From NCBI RefSeq assembly GCF_024763615.1, contig NC_077223.1, positions 80,724,627 through 80,788,626 on the forward strand: 64,000 nt of DNA, read 5' to 3'. The notes below the pieces were generated by a model. It saw only the letters and a program-made list of their open reading frames with translations, had not been told where the DNA came from and ran no database searches. The position numbers were made by a program, and so were the translations under genes. Shown here one piece after another: positions 9,901-20,627 of this stretch; the stretch's first letter is position 1; each line of letters begins with the position of its first letter. This DNA comes from Phlebotomus papatasi (lineage: Eukaryota > Arthropoda > Insecta > Diptera > Psychodidae).

Positions 9901-10083
9901 GTGGGTGACGTGGTCTACAGGCGATCCTTTGTGTTGTCTGATGCCAATAAAAAGATTCAGGCGAAATTTTGTCCATGGGTGAAGAGCAAGGTGTTGTCCG
10001 TTCACGGACAAACTTACGAGTTGGAAGACCTGAACACTCATCGCAAGGCAGTATTCCACCGTAAGGACATCAAGCCAGGTTAA
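6955..10083 (+). CDS. pol: Pol polyprotein: protease, RT, RNase H, integrase
   Basis: An intact 1042-residue polyprotein that would mature Gag, copy the RNA to DNA and integrate it. The aspartic protease has ALLDSGA with catalytic Asp77. Reverse transcriptase spans about 215-440, with Asp310 in SSIDLSDAF and the FLDD active site (D375, D376; Phe in place of the usual Tyr). RNase H has Asp523, Glu563, Asp589 and the HRPGKSNVIADFLSR motif near 622-636. Integrase has an HHCC zinc finger (H707, H714, C744, C747) and catalytic D777, D837 and E872, with 34 residues between the last two. Residues 980-1042 form a basic C-terminal module. The order RT-RNase H-integrase defines Ty3/gypsy elements. The ATG at 6955 is the first in the frame, but a Gag-Pol fusion through the 6877-6910 overlap would begin earlier. 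No inactivating change is visible. No env follows. Confidence 0.95.
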   Translation: MDDSNDQDLISFVDTINVNSNTVGDLIQFESDNESLISDDSVPPSEVESFIIYPNGENRPYIKVKIFDIEEAMALLDSGASQSILGCGCMNLVKILKLVPRTSNIVVRVADGSTYLSTKVVDLMITFNGRTELIPTLLVPEISIPFTLGMDFWHAFGIQPVLLNALSTVPDSQDNQILLSQSERLELEKSIKNFLITTEDFFGCTDILKHTIDTGDNPPVRKPSYPVPYHLLPAVDIEIQRLVRMGVLREVSFSPWNSPPNIQMKKSGKIRICIDARGLNKVTIRDAYAIPNLESIINRIESSKYLSSIDLSDAFLQIPLDEESQIKTSFAIPGRKMYCYRRMPFGLVNSPMTMARLMDMVIGCDLEPNVFCFLDDIIVLTQDFESHLKILNEVAGRLKKANLSINLEKSKFCMSELDYLGYTLSTQGLSTNDGKVQAICNIPVPKTPKALRQFLGMAGWFRRFIPNFASISAPLTDLLKGNPLRIEWSPEADRGFSELKQLLVSAPILKLPDYSQPFIVRADASDVGAGGVLVQGVGNEEGVICYISRKFTAAEQKYSTTEKEALACLFCLRRFSQFLLHTKFTLETDHSALQWILSQKQARGRIGRWLLEFQQFDFDIVHRPGKSNVIADFLSRNVNTISTREDKWYASLYDQVSKSPSSLPEYKLEDGRLYKYIRYKTPLGTYSFRWRCCVPKGERQAILQKYHDDPTSAHFGFFKTFRRITEYFYWPCLRTDVRNYIRKCETCKKSKAPNYDLTPPMGNHVVASRPWEHLSADFIGPLVPSTMGHRFILVLIDKLTKYVLLYPLRNSTANSVIKILSQNVFPQFGVPRVLLTDNGSSFKSAQLQSFLRNLGVAQWFTSGYTPQANPTERANRTIVTAIRSYIGSKHTNWPKYLAEIGMAMRSSVHDTTQFSPYYLNFGQNMISHGDEYTHSDANTIPSIEERIKELKLARQKAIDRSKKCHESSKKRYDLRKKPGRFSVGDVVYRRSFVLSDANKKIQAKFCPWVKSKVLSVHGQTYELEDLNTHRKAVFHRKDIKPG

Positions 10084-11354
10084 GGGATTTTTGCCAGCAG
10101 GACGGATTATTTTTTTGGCAACAATATCGGCATCGTCACTGGAACTTTCTTTTGTATCTAACGTAACTTGATTTTTGTACGGGTGTATGAGCGGGTAACG
10201 TAGAGAGACCATATTATTAATTTTATTTAATTTCTATTTCTTGTGAACGGAGAAATTCATAAGTAGGCCATCGTTCATTATGGATAGACCTAAATTAAAA
10301 TTATGGTCGTTCGCCTTTAGGTGTTCATTTTGATCGAGATGATTGATACAGATATAGCCCAGCCTTATGCTGAAGCGAACTATGTTCGGCTATTTCAATC
10401 ATCAAACTGTTATCCCCTTTTAAGACACATTGCTAGCAGTGTCCCTTGGGAATTTAAAGTGAGTAGCACTTCTTGCTGTTACTAGTATTTTGATTCGGTA
10501 TTTCGTCAAGACGACAAAACCAATCAATTTTTATTGGCCAACACTTTAATTATTTTTCTCCTTCGTCAGTTTTGACGTCACATATAATTTCGGACGCCTT
10601 AATTCGATTATCTATTTTATTTTACTTTTTTTTCGATTGGGATGCACTGAATTTGGTCGCGATTTGTTTCCCATTTCTCTGCAGTTAGATGCAGCCACAT
10701 TTTTCTGATCGGGATGTAGTTTCTCGAGTAAAATTTTATCATGTTCAATATTCGAGGCAATAGGGCAGTGTCGGTGGAAAAAGGGGTTTTCTCTTTGCCC
10801 TTCAGGATTTCTCTTTCCCCAACATTGTAATTCGGCTGAGACTCTCCTTCCCGCTTCTACATTTTTACGCGGAATGCTCTTCAGCGGAATAGCTGAAATC
10901 CTGATCGGATTATAATGGTGCTGAGGCGGGAGATTTGGGGGGATAAAATCGTGACCATTCGTGTAGAGTAATTCCCTATTAGATCATGTATATTAATGAT
11001 CCGCCTTGGTGATCGAAATGGGGTGGTCCTTAGTAATAATATCTTATTCTTTTGAAAGTATTTACACACACTTTAAACTTATAGTTAAGTTATTTCGCTG
11101 GCGCTAATAATTAGGTCGGCCTATCGATGCGAAATCCTTAACATTTTTGACTTATAACTATTAATTCTAAATTTTATTTTTTTCTCTCGAAATTGTTACT
11201 CTCTAATACTACTCATTTTGTTTTGCTCTACTACTTATTAATTGTTATTGTTATTAATGAGATTTGTTATATTTTGTTTTTTTTTGAGATTGTGGCTTAT
11301 TGCCCCCTGGGGGGTTCGAAATCTTTTTTTTTCTCTTTTTTTTTTGGTGACCCC
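10084..11354 (+). other. 3' noncoding region of the retrotransposon
   Basis: About 1.3 kb between pol and the right repeat. No ORF resembling env or an accessory protein is present. The last 80 bases before the purine tract contain CCCCCTGGGGGG and two long T/C runs. I see no AATAAA in this region, which matters because the inverted right repeat cannot supply one on this strand. Confidence 0.6.
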
Positions 11355-11368
11355 GGGGTGTGAAAAAA
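11355..11368 (+). promoter_or_regulatory. Polypurine-tract-like sequence before the right repeat
   Basis: GGGGTGTGAAAAAA directly abuts the TGTTGGG start of the right repeat. A purine tract at this place primes plus-strand DNA synthesis in LTR elements. Twelve of its fourteen bases are purines, so it is a plausible but imperfect tract. Confidence 0.4.
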
Positions 11369-11879
11369 TGTTGGGAAAAATCTTTTATTCCTCCAATTTT
11401 TCTCCTACATCCCTTCACTCCGTGTTATTCCTATTTTTCCTCTTCTATTCCCTCCGTTCCTTCCTTCCTTCAGGTCCCACGTTCGGGGCAAGGACTATGT
11501 CCCACACTCCCCTGTGTTCTCCGGTGAGAACACTCCCACGGAGGTTGAGATGGGAATTTGGGAGAGGTGGATGTGGCAGAGGTTACTCCGGAAAGCTCAG
11601 CACTGGGCTTGGTGTTCTTGGGGGCTCCCGGTGTCTTCAGTGGCTTCAATGCTTGGTGGTGATGATGGTGTTGCTGCTGGGGATTGGGCTGGTGGATATG
11701 GGCGAGGTGATTGATGTTGCCTCCTCGGCGGTCAGTGGTGAAAGAGGCCGATTGGCGCTCTTTTACTCATCAGCTGCTGCTGATTTTTCTACCTCCTCTC
11801 CTCGTCGCTAGCGCCCTCGTCGCCTCAGCAGGGCAACACACTCCACAGTTTTAAATTTAAATATGTTGCGCTCGCAACA
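11369..11879 (-). repeat. Right 511-bp terminal repeat, inverted
   Basis: It reads TGTTGGG...CGCAACA, the reverse complement of the left repeat. Length is the same, and no difference was found in the parts compared directly; both antisense frames translate identically in the two copies. In a normal LTR element this copy would run in the same direction as the left one. Both ends still carry TG...CA, so an integrase could recognise either end. Confidence 0.93.
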
Positions 11880-11883
11880 AGTT
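11880..11883. repeat. Right target-site duplication AGTT
   Basis: AGTT follows the right terminal repeat and matches the four bases before the left one (4041-4044). It suggests that the whole inverted-repeat-flanked unit, or its conventional precursor, integrated as one event. Confidence 0.75.
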
Positions 11884-11975
11884 GCCCACATGTTTTAAAA
11901 ACTCGTCAATATTATCCTCTTGTAAAAGAAATACCGGTCTTAAAGTTTTCTAAACACGAAAGTAGTAAAATAGTA

Positions 11976-12447
11976 GGGGATGATTTAAAGGCTTCGCATA
12001 CACTCTGCCTTCGAGCAGTTGATATTTTTTTCCATATTCCGTCCTTAACAAATCTGACCTAATTTTATCAGGAAAAGTGTGACTTAAGACAAACTACTAA
12101 AATATATTGCCATAGATAAGTCAGATTCAGCAAAATCGATCATGTATCTTACACTAAATAGTAGTGTGAAAATTTTTGTATCCGGGTATAGTCTTAACAA
12201 GGAAAATAAAGCTTACGTAGGACAAATTTTGTACGTAGCTGAGGAAACCTATACAGCTTTATAAAAATCGCCATTGAATCTTCATTTTTGTGTAGAAAAA
12301 ATTAAATGTTGTCCAGGAATTTTAAGAGGTGGAACTACGAACTTAATAAGAGATTTTTTGACACAGTGTCGGCTTCTGTGTCATTCAGTAAAAAAAAATC
12401 TTAAAACTTGGACATCATTTTCTGTACAAAACTGTAAAGGTTTCCCC
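11976..12447. mobile_element. TAGGGG-ended element related to 2011-3013
   Basis: The ends start GGGGATGATTTAAAGG on the left and are complementary to TTTACAGTTTTG-type sequence ending TTTCCCC on the right, with TA on both sides. The right part (about 12230-12447, including AACTTAATAAG and CTTGGACATCATTTT) matches 2780-3000. It is a diverged, shorter relative without coding capacity. Confidence 0.6.
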
Positions 12448-12892
12448 TAACATATAAGCATTTTTTTTACTATCAGATTTTGAAAACTTTGAGCTTTTAT
12501 GCATTAAATTGAATTTGAACAGAAAAATTTTGGTCGGCAGATACTTAAGGGAATTTCCCGAATTACAAGGTCAAAGGAAATCGATATTTTTTTATTGCTT
12601 AAATCGATATATAAACTAAGAATACACCACCAAAATTTCAGAACTCTATTCCAAGTATTTTCGAAGATAGAGAGCCGAAAGCAAAAGAGCGCCTGGACGA
12701 ACATACAAAACTTTGAAGCTCGTTTTCTCCACTTCTCATTTTTAAGGTTTTGTCGAATTGGCGAGAAAGATAGCAAAAACACTTATGGACCGATTGAAAC
12801 GCATAAGGGCTTATTTTCTTCAGAATTAAATGTTCTTCTAGTTGAACCTAAATTATTTCAGAAAATCTCTTTTTTTATATTTTACAGCAGCG
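12448..12892. other. AT-rich DNA without recognisable gene
   Basis: The open frames here are short, overlap on opposite strands and show no familiar motif. No inverted ends were found. Confidence 0.45.
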
Positions 12893-13154
12893 GCATGACA
12901 TTTCCTAGGTTTTCCATATGTTTCCAGCGAGCCGAAAAAACTTTTGAGTTTATTGGTTGTTTTCTGTCATTGTAGAATGAATTGGCAAAAAATTCTAATA
13001 CAAAATAAAAGCCAATTTAATAACGAAGAGGCAACCGAAAACCCTAAATTGGCAACCTACGTAGTTTTAAAGATATCTCGTGAAATGTGTACGAAAACAG
13101 GAAAAAAAATACACTAAAACCGGTCGCATTTTTCAGAGCTAATGTCACCCCCCT
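12893..13154 (+). repeat. Dispersed 260-bp repeat, copy 1
   Basis: It runs from CATGACATTTCCTA through GAGCCGAAAAAACTTTTGAG and CTACGTAGTTTTAAAGATAT to TAATGTCACCCCCCTG. A second copy lies inverted at 39523-39784 with high similarity throughout, and similarity stops at both edges. The edges (TGACATTT and TAATGTCA) are weakly complementary, so it may be a short DNA transposon. Confidence 0.75.
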
Positions 13155-13649
13155 GTTTTACAGCATGTTAAAGTCAAAATTTTATCCGAAAAAACCTATT
13201 TTTTTTAAAAACCTGCGAAAAAGGTCCAATTTTATGATTTTCGTCAGTTTTTATTGGTTTAACTATGAAATAAACTTATGAATTTTGAAAATTAATTTGG
13301 TTTTGTTTTTTTTTTCAGACAAAAATTAAAAACTGCAGATTTCCCGCCAATTAGGGTGTACTGTAAATCAATCGCTCCAGTAAATTACTCATTATTCCGC
13401 CATTTTGTAATATATTTTTTCGAAAAAATTTATTTAAGCACCTTGAATGTGTGAATTTCATAAAGCTTGGTCGTTTCCCTCTCCTCCAAAAAAAAATCGC
13501 GAAAACAGCTAAGTCTTGGGTTTCTCATTCGGGAAACCCCCTTAAACCTAGAACAGTTTTGATAGTAAAAGAGTGAAACATTCATTACAAGAACAAAATT
13601 ACGTCTACAGACGGAATTATATATATTTTACTAAAAACGTTTTCGAGAT

Positions 13650-13939
13650 CTACACATCGTCGGTTGCGTCTACCTCTGTCGTATTTCACTTTCTCTCTAT
13701 AGTGGCCGAGAGAAATTGACTCGCACACCCCGCAGATTCAAATCCTTCTGTAACGACTTCTTTATAGCATAAAGTACTAGTTACACGTATTCAAGAATTT
13801 TCGGGGTGTGCGAGTCAATTTCTCTCGGCCACTAAAGAGCTCGCAGGTGCGAATGAGAATTTCAAAAATTGGCCCTCTGTATTGTAGCTTGCACCGAATG
13901 CAGATACGACAGAGGTAGACGCAACCGACGACATGTAGA
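13650..13939. mobile_element. Foldback element with long paired arms
   Basis: GTCGGTTGCGTCTACCTCTG at the left pairs with its complement at the right. An inner pair, GGCCGAGAGAAATTGACTCG, also recurs inverted (about 13704 and 13810). The unit could fold into a long hairpin with an interior loop. No ORF. It may be a MITE or a foldback repeat; flanking duplications were not resolved. Confidence 0.7.
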
Positions 13940-15371
13940 CTACAGCCAAAGTTCAAAATACTTCTGACAAATTTAGAATTAACAACCGATCATTTCGAAA
14001 TTTTCTACTGACATTTTTGCTTATTTTCACTTATCGAAATATTATTTAAATAAGTAGTCTTTTTGTCACAAATCCAAAAATGTTTATAGTGAAAACACAA
14101 ACAACATAATTAACTCTTTATTACGAGCTTTTAAGCTCTAATTGTCGGTTTTTTTTAAAGTTGATTTTTTACTGTGTAAATTTAGGTCCAAGAAGTTAGA
14201 ACAAATAAATTTGGAATGTCTCTAATTAAATGCTACGTTATATATAGTAACTTACTATTTTTATTTAAAGGTTAATAACAAGTAACTTACTTTAAAATCA
14301 TTGCAATTAGCAATGTATTTAAATAGAATAAATGACAGAATATTGTAATTTTCTAGAGTTAAAATTTCTCATCCCACAACTTACTTCAAACTATTATTTT
14401 TCAGCTTAACAATTCTCCATTTGCCTCACAATAATTAACATCATTTTGCAAACCGTACTAGAGATTCAGAACCGAAAGTTTTACTCAGGAAAATGAACAT
14501 CTAGTTACGATATGAATTCATGGTAAAGCTTAATAACTCCCAAATTAAATTTCCATTGTACATTTCATCCATAATTTTATTTTAACAAGCTTGAGAGATG
14601 TTGAAGTGCAATTGGAAAACTTTAATTAATGTGAAGACAATAATTCGAAAAATTTATTAACTCAATTGAATTATTTTGTATTTTTCGCAAATTCCTCTGG
14701 CATTTTTTAAGCTTTCACAATAATAGATTTGAAAAAGATTTCCTCAAATAAGCTTCAATTTCAATAAGATATCACAAAATGGAATTTCTTTTTGAAATGA
14801 TAATAAATGTTAGAGGATCAACTCTAAAAATACGTTGACAGATTGGGTGGTCGTTTTTCAAGTGAAAATTAGTCAATTTCTCGGATGAGTAACATCCTAT
14901 CTCACGCACATTTCATAAATTATGTTCAAACAGTGAAAATCTATTAGCAATTTTTCTTTCAATTTACGCATTAAATCATGCGACATTTTCAACGATTTTC
15001 TCTCCTCACGAGCACCCGCACGAGAATAGAACTTTTTTCTGTCATTCACAACAAATTTGTTGCACCACCAATTCTCTTATAGTGATAATGACAAAAACAT
15101 GATATTTTGTCATATGCACCAAGCATACACACTTACATAATTCATCTTTCTTGGCTATTTATGGGTAACCCAGTTTTTGAGAATTTTTCTGAGATCATGC
15201 TGAGATGAAAAATTCATCTGCAGAGACAAAATTAGTCGATAAATCTTCACTGATTTTTTTTTAACTCAAGAATTTTCTATCCTCGCAAAAATAGAGAAGT
15301 TAAAATGAAAAACAATTCTCTGTATACTCGAAGTCATCATTTAATGGTATGTCTTGAATTTATACCGTAAA
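13940..15371. other. AT-rich DNA without recognisable gene
   Basis: About 1.4 kb with many stop codons in all frames. I see no long ORF, RNA gene or paired repeat. Confidence 0.5.
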
Positions 15372-15908
15372 TGCGGGTGACTTTGCAACCCTGCTCTTTC
15401 TAACTGTGTTAACACACTTGCACATTAAAATTTTAATGTGATTCACATTAATTGTCGCTGGTGAGAGTCCAAATGTGTAATTTGTGTGTTTGAATCATTT
15501 TATATTCAAAATTTGATCTATTTGTTGATAAAAAGGTAGACTTGGCCCGCAAAATTTGATACAAATTGATTTATAGCATTAATGCGAAAAATTAATGCGA
15601 TATTCTCTTTAATTTTTTAATGTGAAAAATATTTATGCTTCAGGTAAATTTAAACTTATTTTTGCAGGCCAAGTCCACTTCTTTATCAATAAGTAGAAAA
15701 ACCCCTAATATTAAGTGACTCAAAGACACAAATATCATATTTGGACGCTCACAAGCGACAATTAATGTGAATCACATTAAAATTTTAATGTGCACGTGTG
15801 ATAACGCCGTAAGCTTTCCTTAATTCTAGTACTTAAGGATTCCTCTAACACTTAAATGCTAGAATTAAAGAAAATGTTAAAAGCAGGAAGGGTATCAAAG
15901 TCACCGCA
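15372..15908. mobile_element. 540-bp inverted-repeat element, TGCGGGTGACTTTG ends
   Basis: The ends read TGCGGGTGACTTTG and CAAAGTCACCGCA. Inner arms carry a matched inverted segment (ATTAAAATTTTAATGTGATT near 15424, its partner near 15770) and TTGGACTCTCACC-type partners. The whole unit is roughly palindromic around 15600 and has no ORF. Confidence 0.75.
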
Positions 15909-17588
15909 AGAGAGTAGTCATCCAAATTTACAATATTTAAATTTGCAATCCCTCACCGTTTAGCCATTAGTTTTGATATCGAATGAGTGGAAATTTATAG
16001 ATCTCGAAAATTCAAAAGACTTAAAAATATTACTTCTTCTCTCTTTAAAATTCTAGAGCAACGAAAAGACATCTTAAGTGACACTCTCTGCGTGAGCACA
16101 TGATGGATGGTGAAGTGTGGAAGATATGATATGGGTGAAAAAGAACAAAGTTGTAGAGTGGAGAATGCCAATGTAATTGCTTAATTGCACATACACTTGA
16201 CACATTGCAGAATAACTACAAATTGCACTCATTATTTCATGCGAAACGACCCACACACGTGTTAATATCCCAAGTATCAAGAGTCCATCAAGAAGGAAGC
16301 CCCAAGATAGCGCGACATCATCATACGTGAGCAATCCATTTCATGAATACCAATTCATACCCCACAGATAATTTATTAGACCACTACTGTCTTTCGCATT
16401 CTTATTTTTTTTCTTCTGTATAGCCATCGAGCATCACCATAAGAGATAAATTCTCTGATTATTCCACAAAATACTTTAGTGCGTGTGATGGAAAAATGAT
16501 GAGGACAGGCAAGTAAAATGCAGAAATTCAAATCATCTTCAATAACCATCGTACTTATCTCACAAAGAAAATCACAATGCAGGGAATTTCTTTCAGTTGC
16601 AATTCATCTCATTTAAATATTCATTATCAATTCACTGCGGTGAGAGTGACGGATCAAGTCGATGTCATTTGCATTTGCATTCCAATTCACCATAGGCATA
16701 CCAACTGATGATGATGGAGTATTTGGAGCAAATGGTTTTGTGGAGAAATTTGCGCATTAGTTTGCATCATAGAATAGTACGTGGAATAATGTATACACGA
16801 TATTGAATCTTCAAAATGAACTACTGAATTTTTAGCTTCATCCCCAATAAGGTTTTAATCACTATAATTTCTCAATTCAACATTATTGTTAGAAACTGAT
16901 GATTATTAAAGATAATTCCAAAGACAACCTGCATGTCTAAATAATCCAATTTACTAAATAGTGCAACGGCTTAAATTAAAGACAATGGATTATAATTTAG
17001 CGAAACTATACCAAATATCGGTCGGATTTTTTTAGCAAAATTATTAAAGATTGTTTTAATTTGGCAGAAAATTGCTCGGAAAAACCCAGGGTGAAATTTC
17101 CCAGGTGGATTACAATTTACTGCTCGAACTCAAATAGAGAGCAATAACCCAATTTTTTCAACTTGTGACACGGCTAGAGACCAAACGGTAAGAGATATCG
17201 ATTTCAGATTTTCAACGATCCCCCCATACGTCAATATTATCTAAGACAGTCTTTTTATCTTTCCCCACACGGCCCCCCTCCATTCTCTCCAAAACCGTAT
17301 TTTTCTGATTTATTTCGAAAACGGCTCCTACGATTTCATTCACTTTCAAATATGTTTTAGAGTTAGTCAAGGCAAATATTGCGTCTTTGGACACCTATGT
17401 TCGGAAACAATTTCGATTTCGAATTTTCGAAGATCAAATTTTAATTACTTTGAAGGGCCTATTTTTCAATCTTGAATATTCATTAATCAAATTTCAGATC
17501 GGGGCAGGGTCAGGGGTAGAATTAGACAGTGAGATGTTATAATTTTCCTTATAGAAAGAATATTGAGTAAATTACTCTTTATTCAGAG
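15909..17588. other. AT-rich DNA without recognisable gene
   Basis: Nothing here is gene-like. The stretch at about 17205-17520 is more GC-rich (runs of C, GGGGCAGGGTCAGGGG) and vaguely recalls the array at 42.0-42.6 kb, but I could not align them. Confidence 0.45.
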
Positions 17589-18873
17589 TACACTGGTAAA
17601 AATGAAAGGTTCATTTTGATCTTTTCGCGATCCTTTCGGGGGATCAAATATGATCCATCATTTCAAAAGATTTATTTCGAACCTTTGTAAAAAAATCACT
17701 TTGAACCTTTCTGAAAGTATCAGATTTTGATACTTTGAAATGTTCATTTTGAAGAACCTTTATAATGGTTCATCAGGGAACCATTGAAATGGATCAATAA
17801 GAACAATTCAATGTATCGCCTTTTCGATTTGATTAGACCCACTGCAATTATTAAAAATATCAAAGAGTAATAAAAACATATTAAATTCTTTTTAAATTCA
17901 ATTTTTATTAACAAGGCAATTTCACACTTTTTTTCGTACATTCCTCAGACAGATTTTAGTAAAACTATCAGTTTTTTTTAAATTTTAATTTAGATTACTA
18001 AGAGATGCGAAAGACTTAATAGAGAAATTAATATCTTTTAGAGAGTAATTTCACAAATATAATTTAGAATAATTTTGTAGAAGTTTAAGTAGCATTTTAT
18101 AAATCAATATCAAGAGCAAAATGGATTTTTAAAATAAAATCAAATGCATATAAAAACGTCATCTTTTGTATTCAAAATCTGGTTATCTACCTTCTTATAA
18201 AAGTTTGAATGGTCTTTATATTAAACCCGTTAGAATCATTCACAGAAAAGTTGAACTCCTTCATTCTTCTAGTTAATGTATGCGATGATTTCCAAAGGTA
18301 TAGTGTTTAGTGCCTTGTTTCCATCGGTGATTACAGGCGGTAAATGACGGTTTCAAGACTCCCTTATCCGATGTCGTCCACTCTAAAAATATTTGTATAA
18401 AAAATATCGAAAAAATAACTTTGCAGAGAAAGAACTGGTCATACAAAATGAAATAATCGTATGGGTCTAAAGAATTTTCAAACATAATTTGGGATAATTT
18501 TTATCTCAAATTGTTGAAAACCATAATTTCTCGAGTTTTTTTTTATGAAATAATTGATATTTTTTTATTTAATGGTCGCATTCATTTTGAAGAAATATAT
18601 TGGTCAATAATGTTTATAGAGACCTTTACGCATAGAACACATAAAAGAAAATGTATCATATCTCTTAAAAGCCTTAAAAATTAATTATGTTATGCATTTT
18701 TCATTTGACAAAATATTCCAAGCCGAAATGTAATTTTATAATAATTAAATTTAGCATATTTGAAATTATAAACTATATGGTAACTATAATTATAATATTT
18801 TATGAACTTCGAAAATTATTCTTAATGGGAAATACAGAAGAATATTTTAGCGATTAACTTGTATGAACTCATA

Positions 18874-20070
18874 CAATAGTGGAAATAAGTATAATTCAAC
18901 TCCACAATCCTAAAAAAAATCAACAAAAAAGTCTCAAAAAAATTCTACGTTAGACAAAATATCCTTTCGTACCAACATAAAATTTCGACATTTTGCTTTT
19001 TAATCTTAGTTATTCTTATTGTTAGAATTGAAATAGAATTTTATATTTTAGGTTGAAAGTAAGTCTAATTTAACTGAATAAATTTAGCTCTAGTGTAATT
19101 TAAGGTTAATGTCTTTTAATACTTTAATTTTTAACTAAATAATAAATTTTAATTCTTTTTATAAAGTTTTATAAAATTTTTAGCTGAAATGCAATAGGGA
19201 AAATATTTAACCAACGCAAATAAAGAAAAAATTAAAGTGTTGAAGGCGATTGGCGATTGGCCTTAGAACAAAAAAATGACTAGGTCCTATCAAATAATTG
19301 TCAAATTTGTCAATGCGCTACGCATGCCTCTAAAGGTACTCCAAGGATCGATAGTCTTTTGTTGTTAGAGATTAAAACACTTTTCGTCTCTAACAGTGTT
19401 GCTCTTTTCAGAGGGAAAACCGTTTTCGCCAAAAATTTGATTGTAAAATTACGCTTTCTGTTTAGGCTGAATATGTCCCAATGATTTTGTCCTAAAATTG
19501 GATTCGTGACGGTGGGTCATCGTGGGATGAAAACTAAAAATTATCACAAAAAAAGAAGTTTCCCAATTTGATCAACATAACATCAAAGCATCGTTTCACG
19601 ATCAAATTTCGGGGAAAAGGTTCTGTTTTCCACTGAAAAGCAACACTGTTGGAGGAGAAAGGTTCTTTTGGCTTCTAACAGTAAAAAGCTTTCGATCCTT
19701 GGAGTACCTTCAAATATTGAAAGATATTACCGTCAAATTGATCAAAAAATACCATAGAGCTAAATTTATTGACTTTATTTAGAATTAGACTCATTTTTTA
19801 TTATTATTATTTAGAATTATTTTATTATTATAGAATTATATTATTATTATTATTTAGAATTAAAATTAAACTTAATTCCAGCCTAACAGGCAAAATTCAA
19901 TTACAATTTTAAGAATTACTAAGATTAAAAAATCAAAATTATAAAATTTTATGTTGGAATATATGAGAGGGTATTATGTTTAACGTATAATTGTTTACCG
20001 ATTCTTCATTTTTTGTTGAGTTCTTTTCAAGATTACGGTTTAAAATTATACTTATTTCCGTCCCTGTGGT
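18874..20070. mobile_element. 1.2-kb inverted-repeat element nested in the 4.0-kb element
   Basis: The outer arms pair GGAAATAAGTATAATT near 18882 with AATTATACTTATTTCC near 20045, and similarity continues inward through TCAACAAAAAA-type sequence. One arm is also present at 3725-3990. A second inverted pair lies at its centre (19334-19709). Confidence 0.65.
19334..19709. mobile_element. Inner inverted-repeat unit
   Basis: AGGTACTCCAAGGATCGATAG at the left pairs with CTTTCGATCCTTGGAGTACCT at the right (17-bp core exact). An inner CTAACAGTGTTGCT/AGCAACACTGTTGG pair lies farther in. It sits at the centre of the 18874-20070 element, so it is either the core of that element or a nested insertion. 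Confidence 0.6.
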
Positions 20071-20196
20071 ATCTAATATTTTTCTTAAAAAACCCGTTTT
20101 TTTTAATAGTAAATATTTAATTTGAAACTAGTACATTGAGGTCAATGGGTGATTAGGCAGTAGTATTAAAATAGTTGTGATCAAGGATCGCAAGAA

Positions 20197-20545
20197 TTAC
20201 AGCAAAATATTGAAATTTAAAAAAAAAGAAAATATTCTTACCCTGAGATTTTTCTGTTGAAACTTGAAGAGCTTACGTGAAAATTCAGTAGTTATTTTGA
20301 AGTGGACGGTGTAAATCATATTGAAATAATTTAAGGTGGTACAGAAAGCGCAGATGTAAAATAAACAGTATCCAAGATTTCCCACTCCATCAGAAGACAA
20401 TTTTTCTAAATCTCCAAGGCCAAAGACCCGCTGTGACAATCGAGTCCTGGGGCTCTTCCTCACGTTGAAACCGAAGAAAAGGTCAATCAAACGGTGAAAC
20501 GAAGGCCAAAGAAGCTTCCGGAAGAACCTTAAAACAAAAAATTAT
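20197..20545 (-). pseudogene. Possible captured exon inside the 4.0-kb element
   Basis: On the minus strand an open frame of 97 codons or more covers 20490-20197 and contains FGFNVRKSPRTRLSQRV. It is preceded by TTTTTTGTTTTAAG, a fair splice acceptor, near 20527-20540. The DNA is less AT-biased than its neighbours. I do not recognise the protein and it may be chance. Together with the donor-like AAAGGTAAGTGATAG on the same strand near 21035-21050, it suggests a transduplicated gene fragment. That reading is speculative. Confidence 0.25.
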
Positions 20546-20627
20546 GGCAAAAAGACTCCGTTAATATTTTTGATTGTCTTCGGCTGACAATTGCACTTTT
20601 CACCAAGGGGTTATTCATATGCAAAGA

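Larger units (their letters stand above)
4045..11879 (+). mobile_element. Ty3/gypsy-type retrotransposon with inverted terminal repeats
   Basis: A 7835-bp unit bounded by two 511-bp repeats (4045-4555, 11369-11879) and a 4-bp AGTT duplication. It contains a primer-binding site after the left repeat, gag, pol in the -1 frame, about 1.3 kb of 3' noncoding DNA and a purine-rich tract before the right repeat. The pol domain order (protease, RT, RNase H, integrase) is that of Ty3/gypsy (Metaviridae) elements. The repeats read as identical, implying a young insertion or recent homogenisation. The anomaly is that the right repeat is inverted relative to the left, whereas normal LTRs are direct. No env-like ORF follows pol. 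A right-LTR flip, a composite of two copies, an assembly error and a genuinely inverted-repeat lineage all remain possible. Confidence 0.9.

Noticed and set aside
10084..11368. An env or accessory gene downstream of pol
   Set aside because: No frame of useful length carries a signal peptide, transmembrane segment or cleavage-site pattern.
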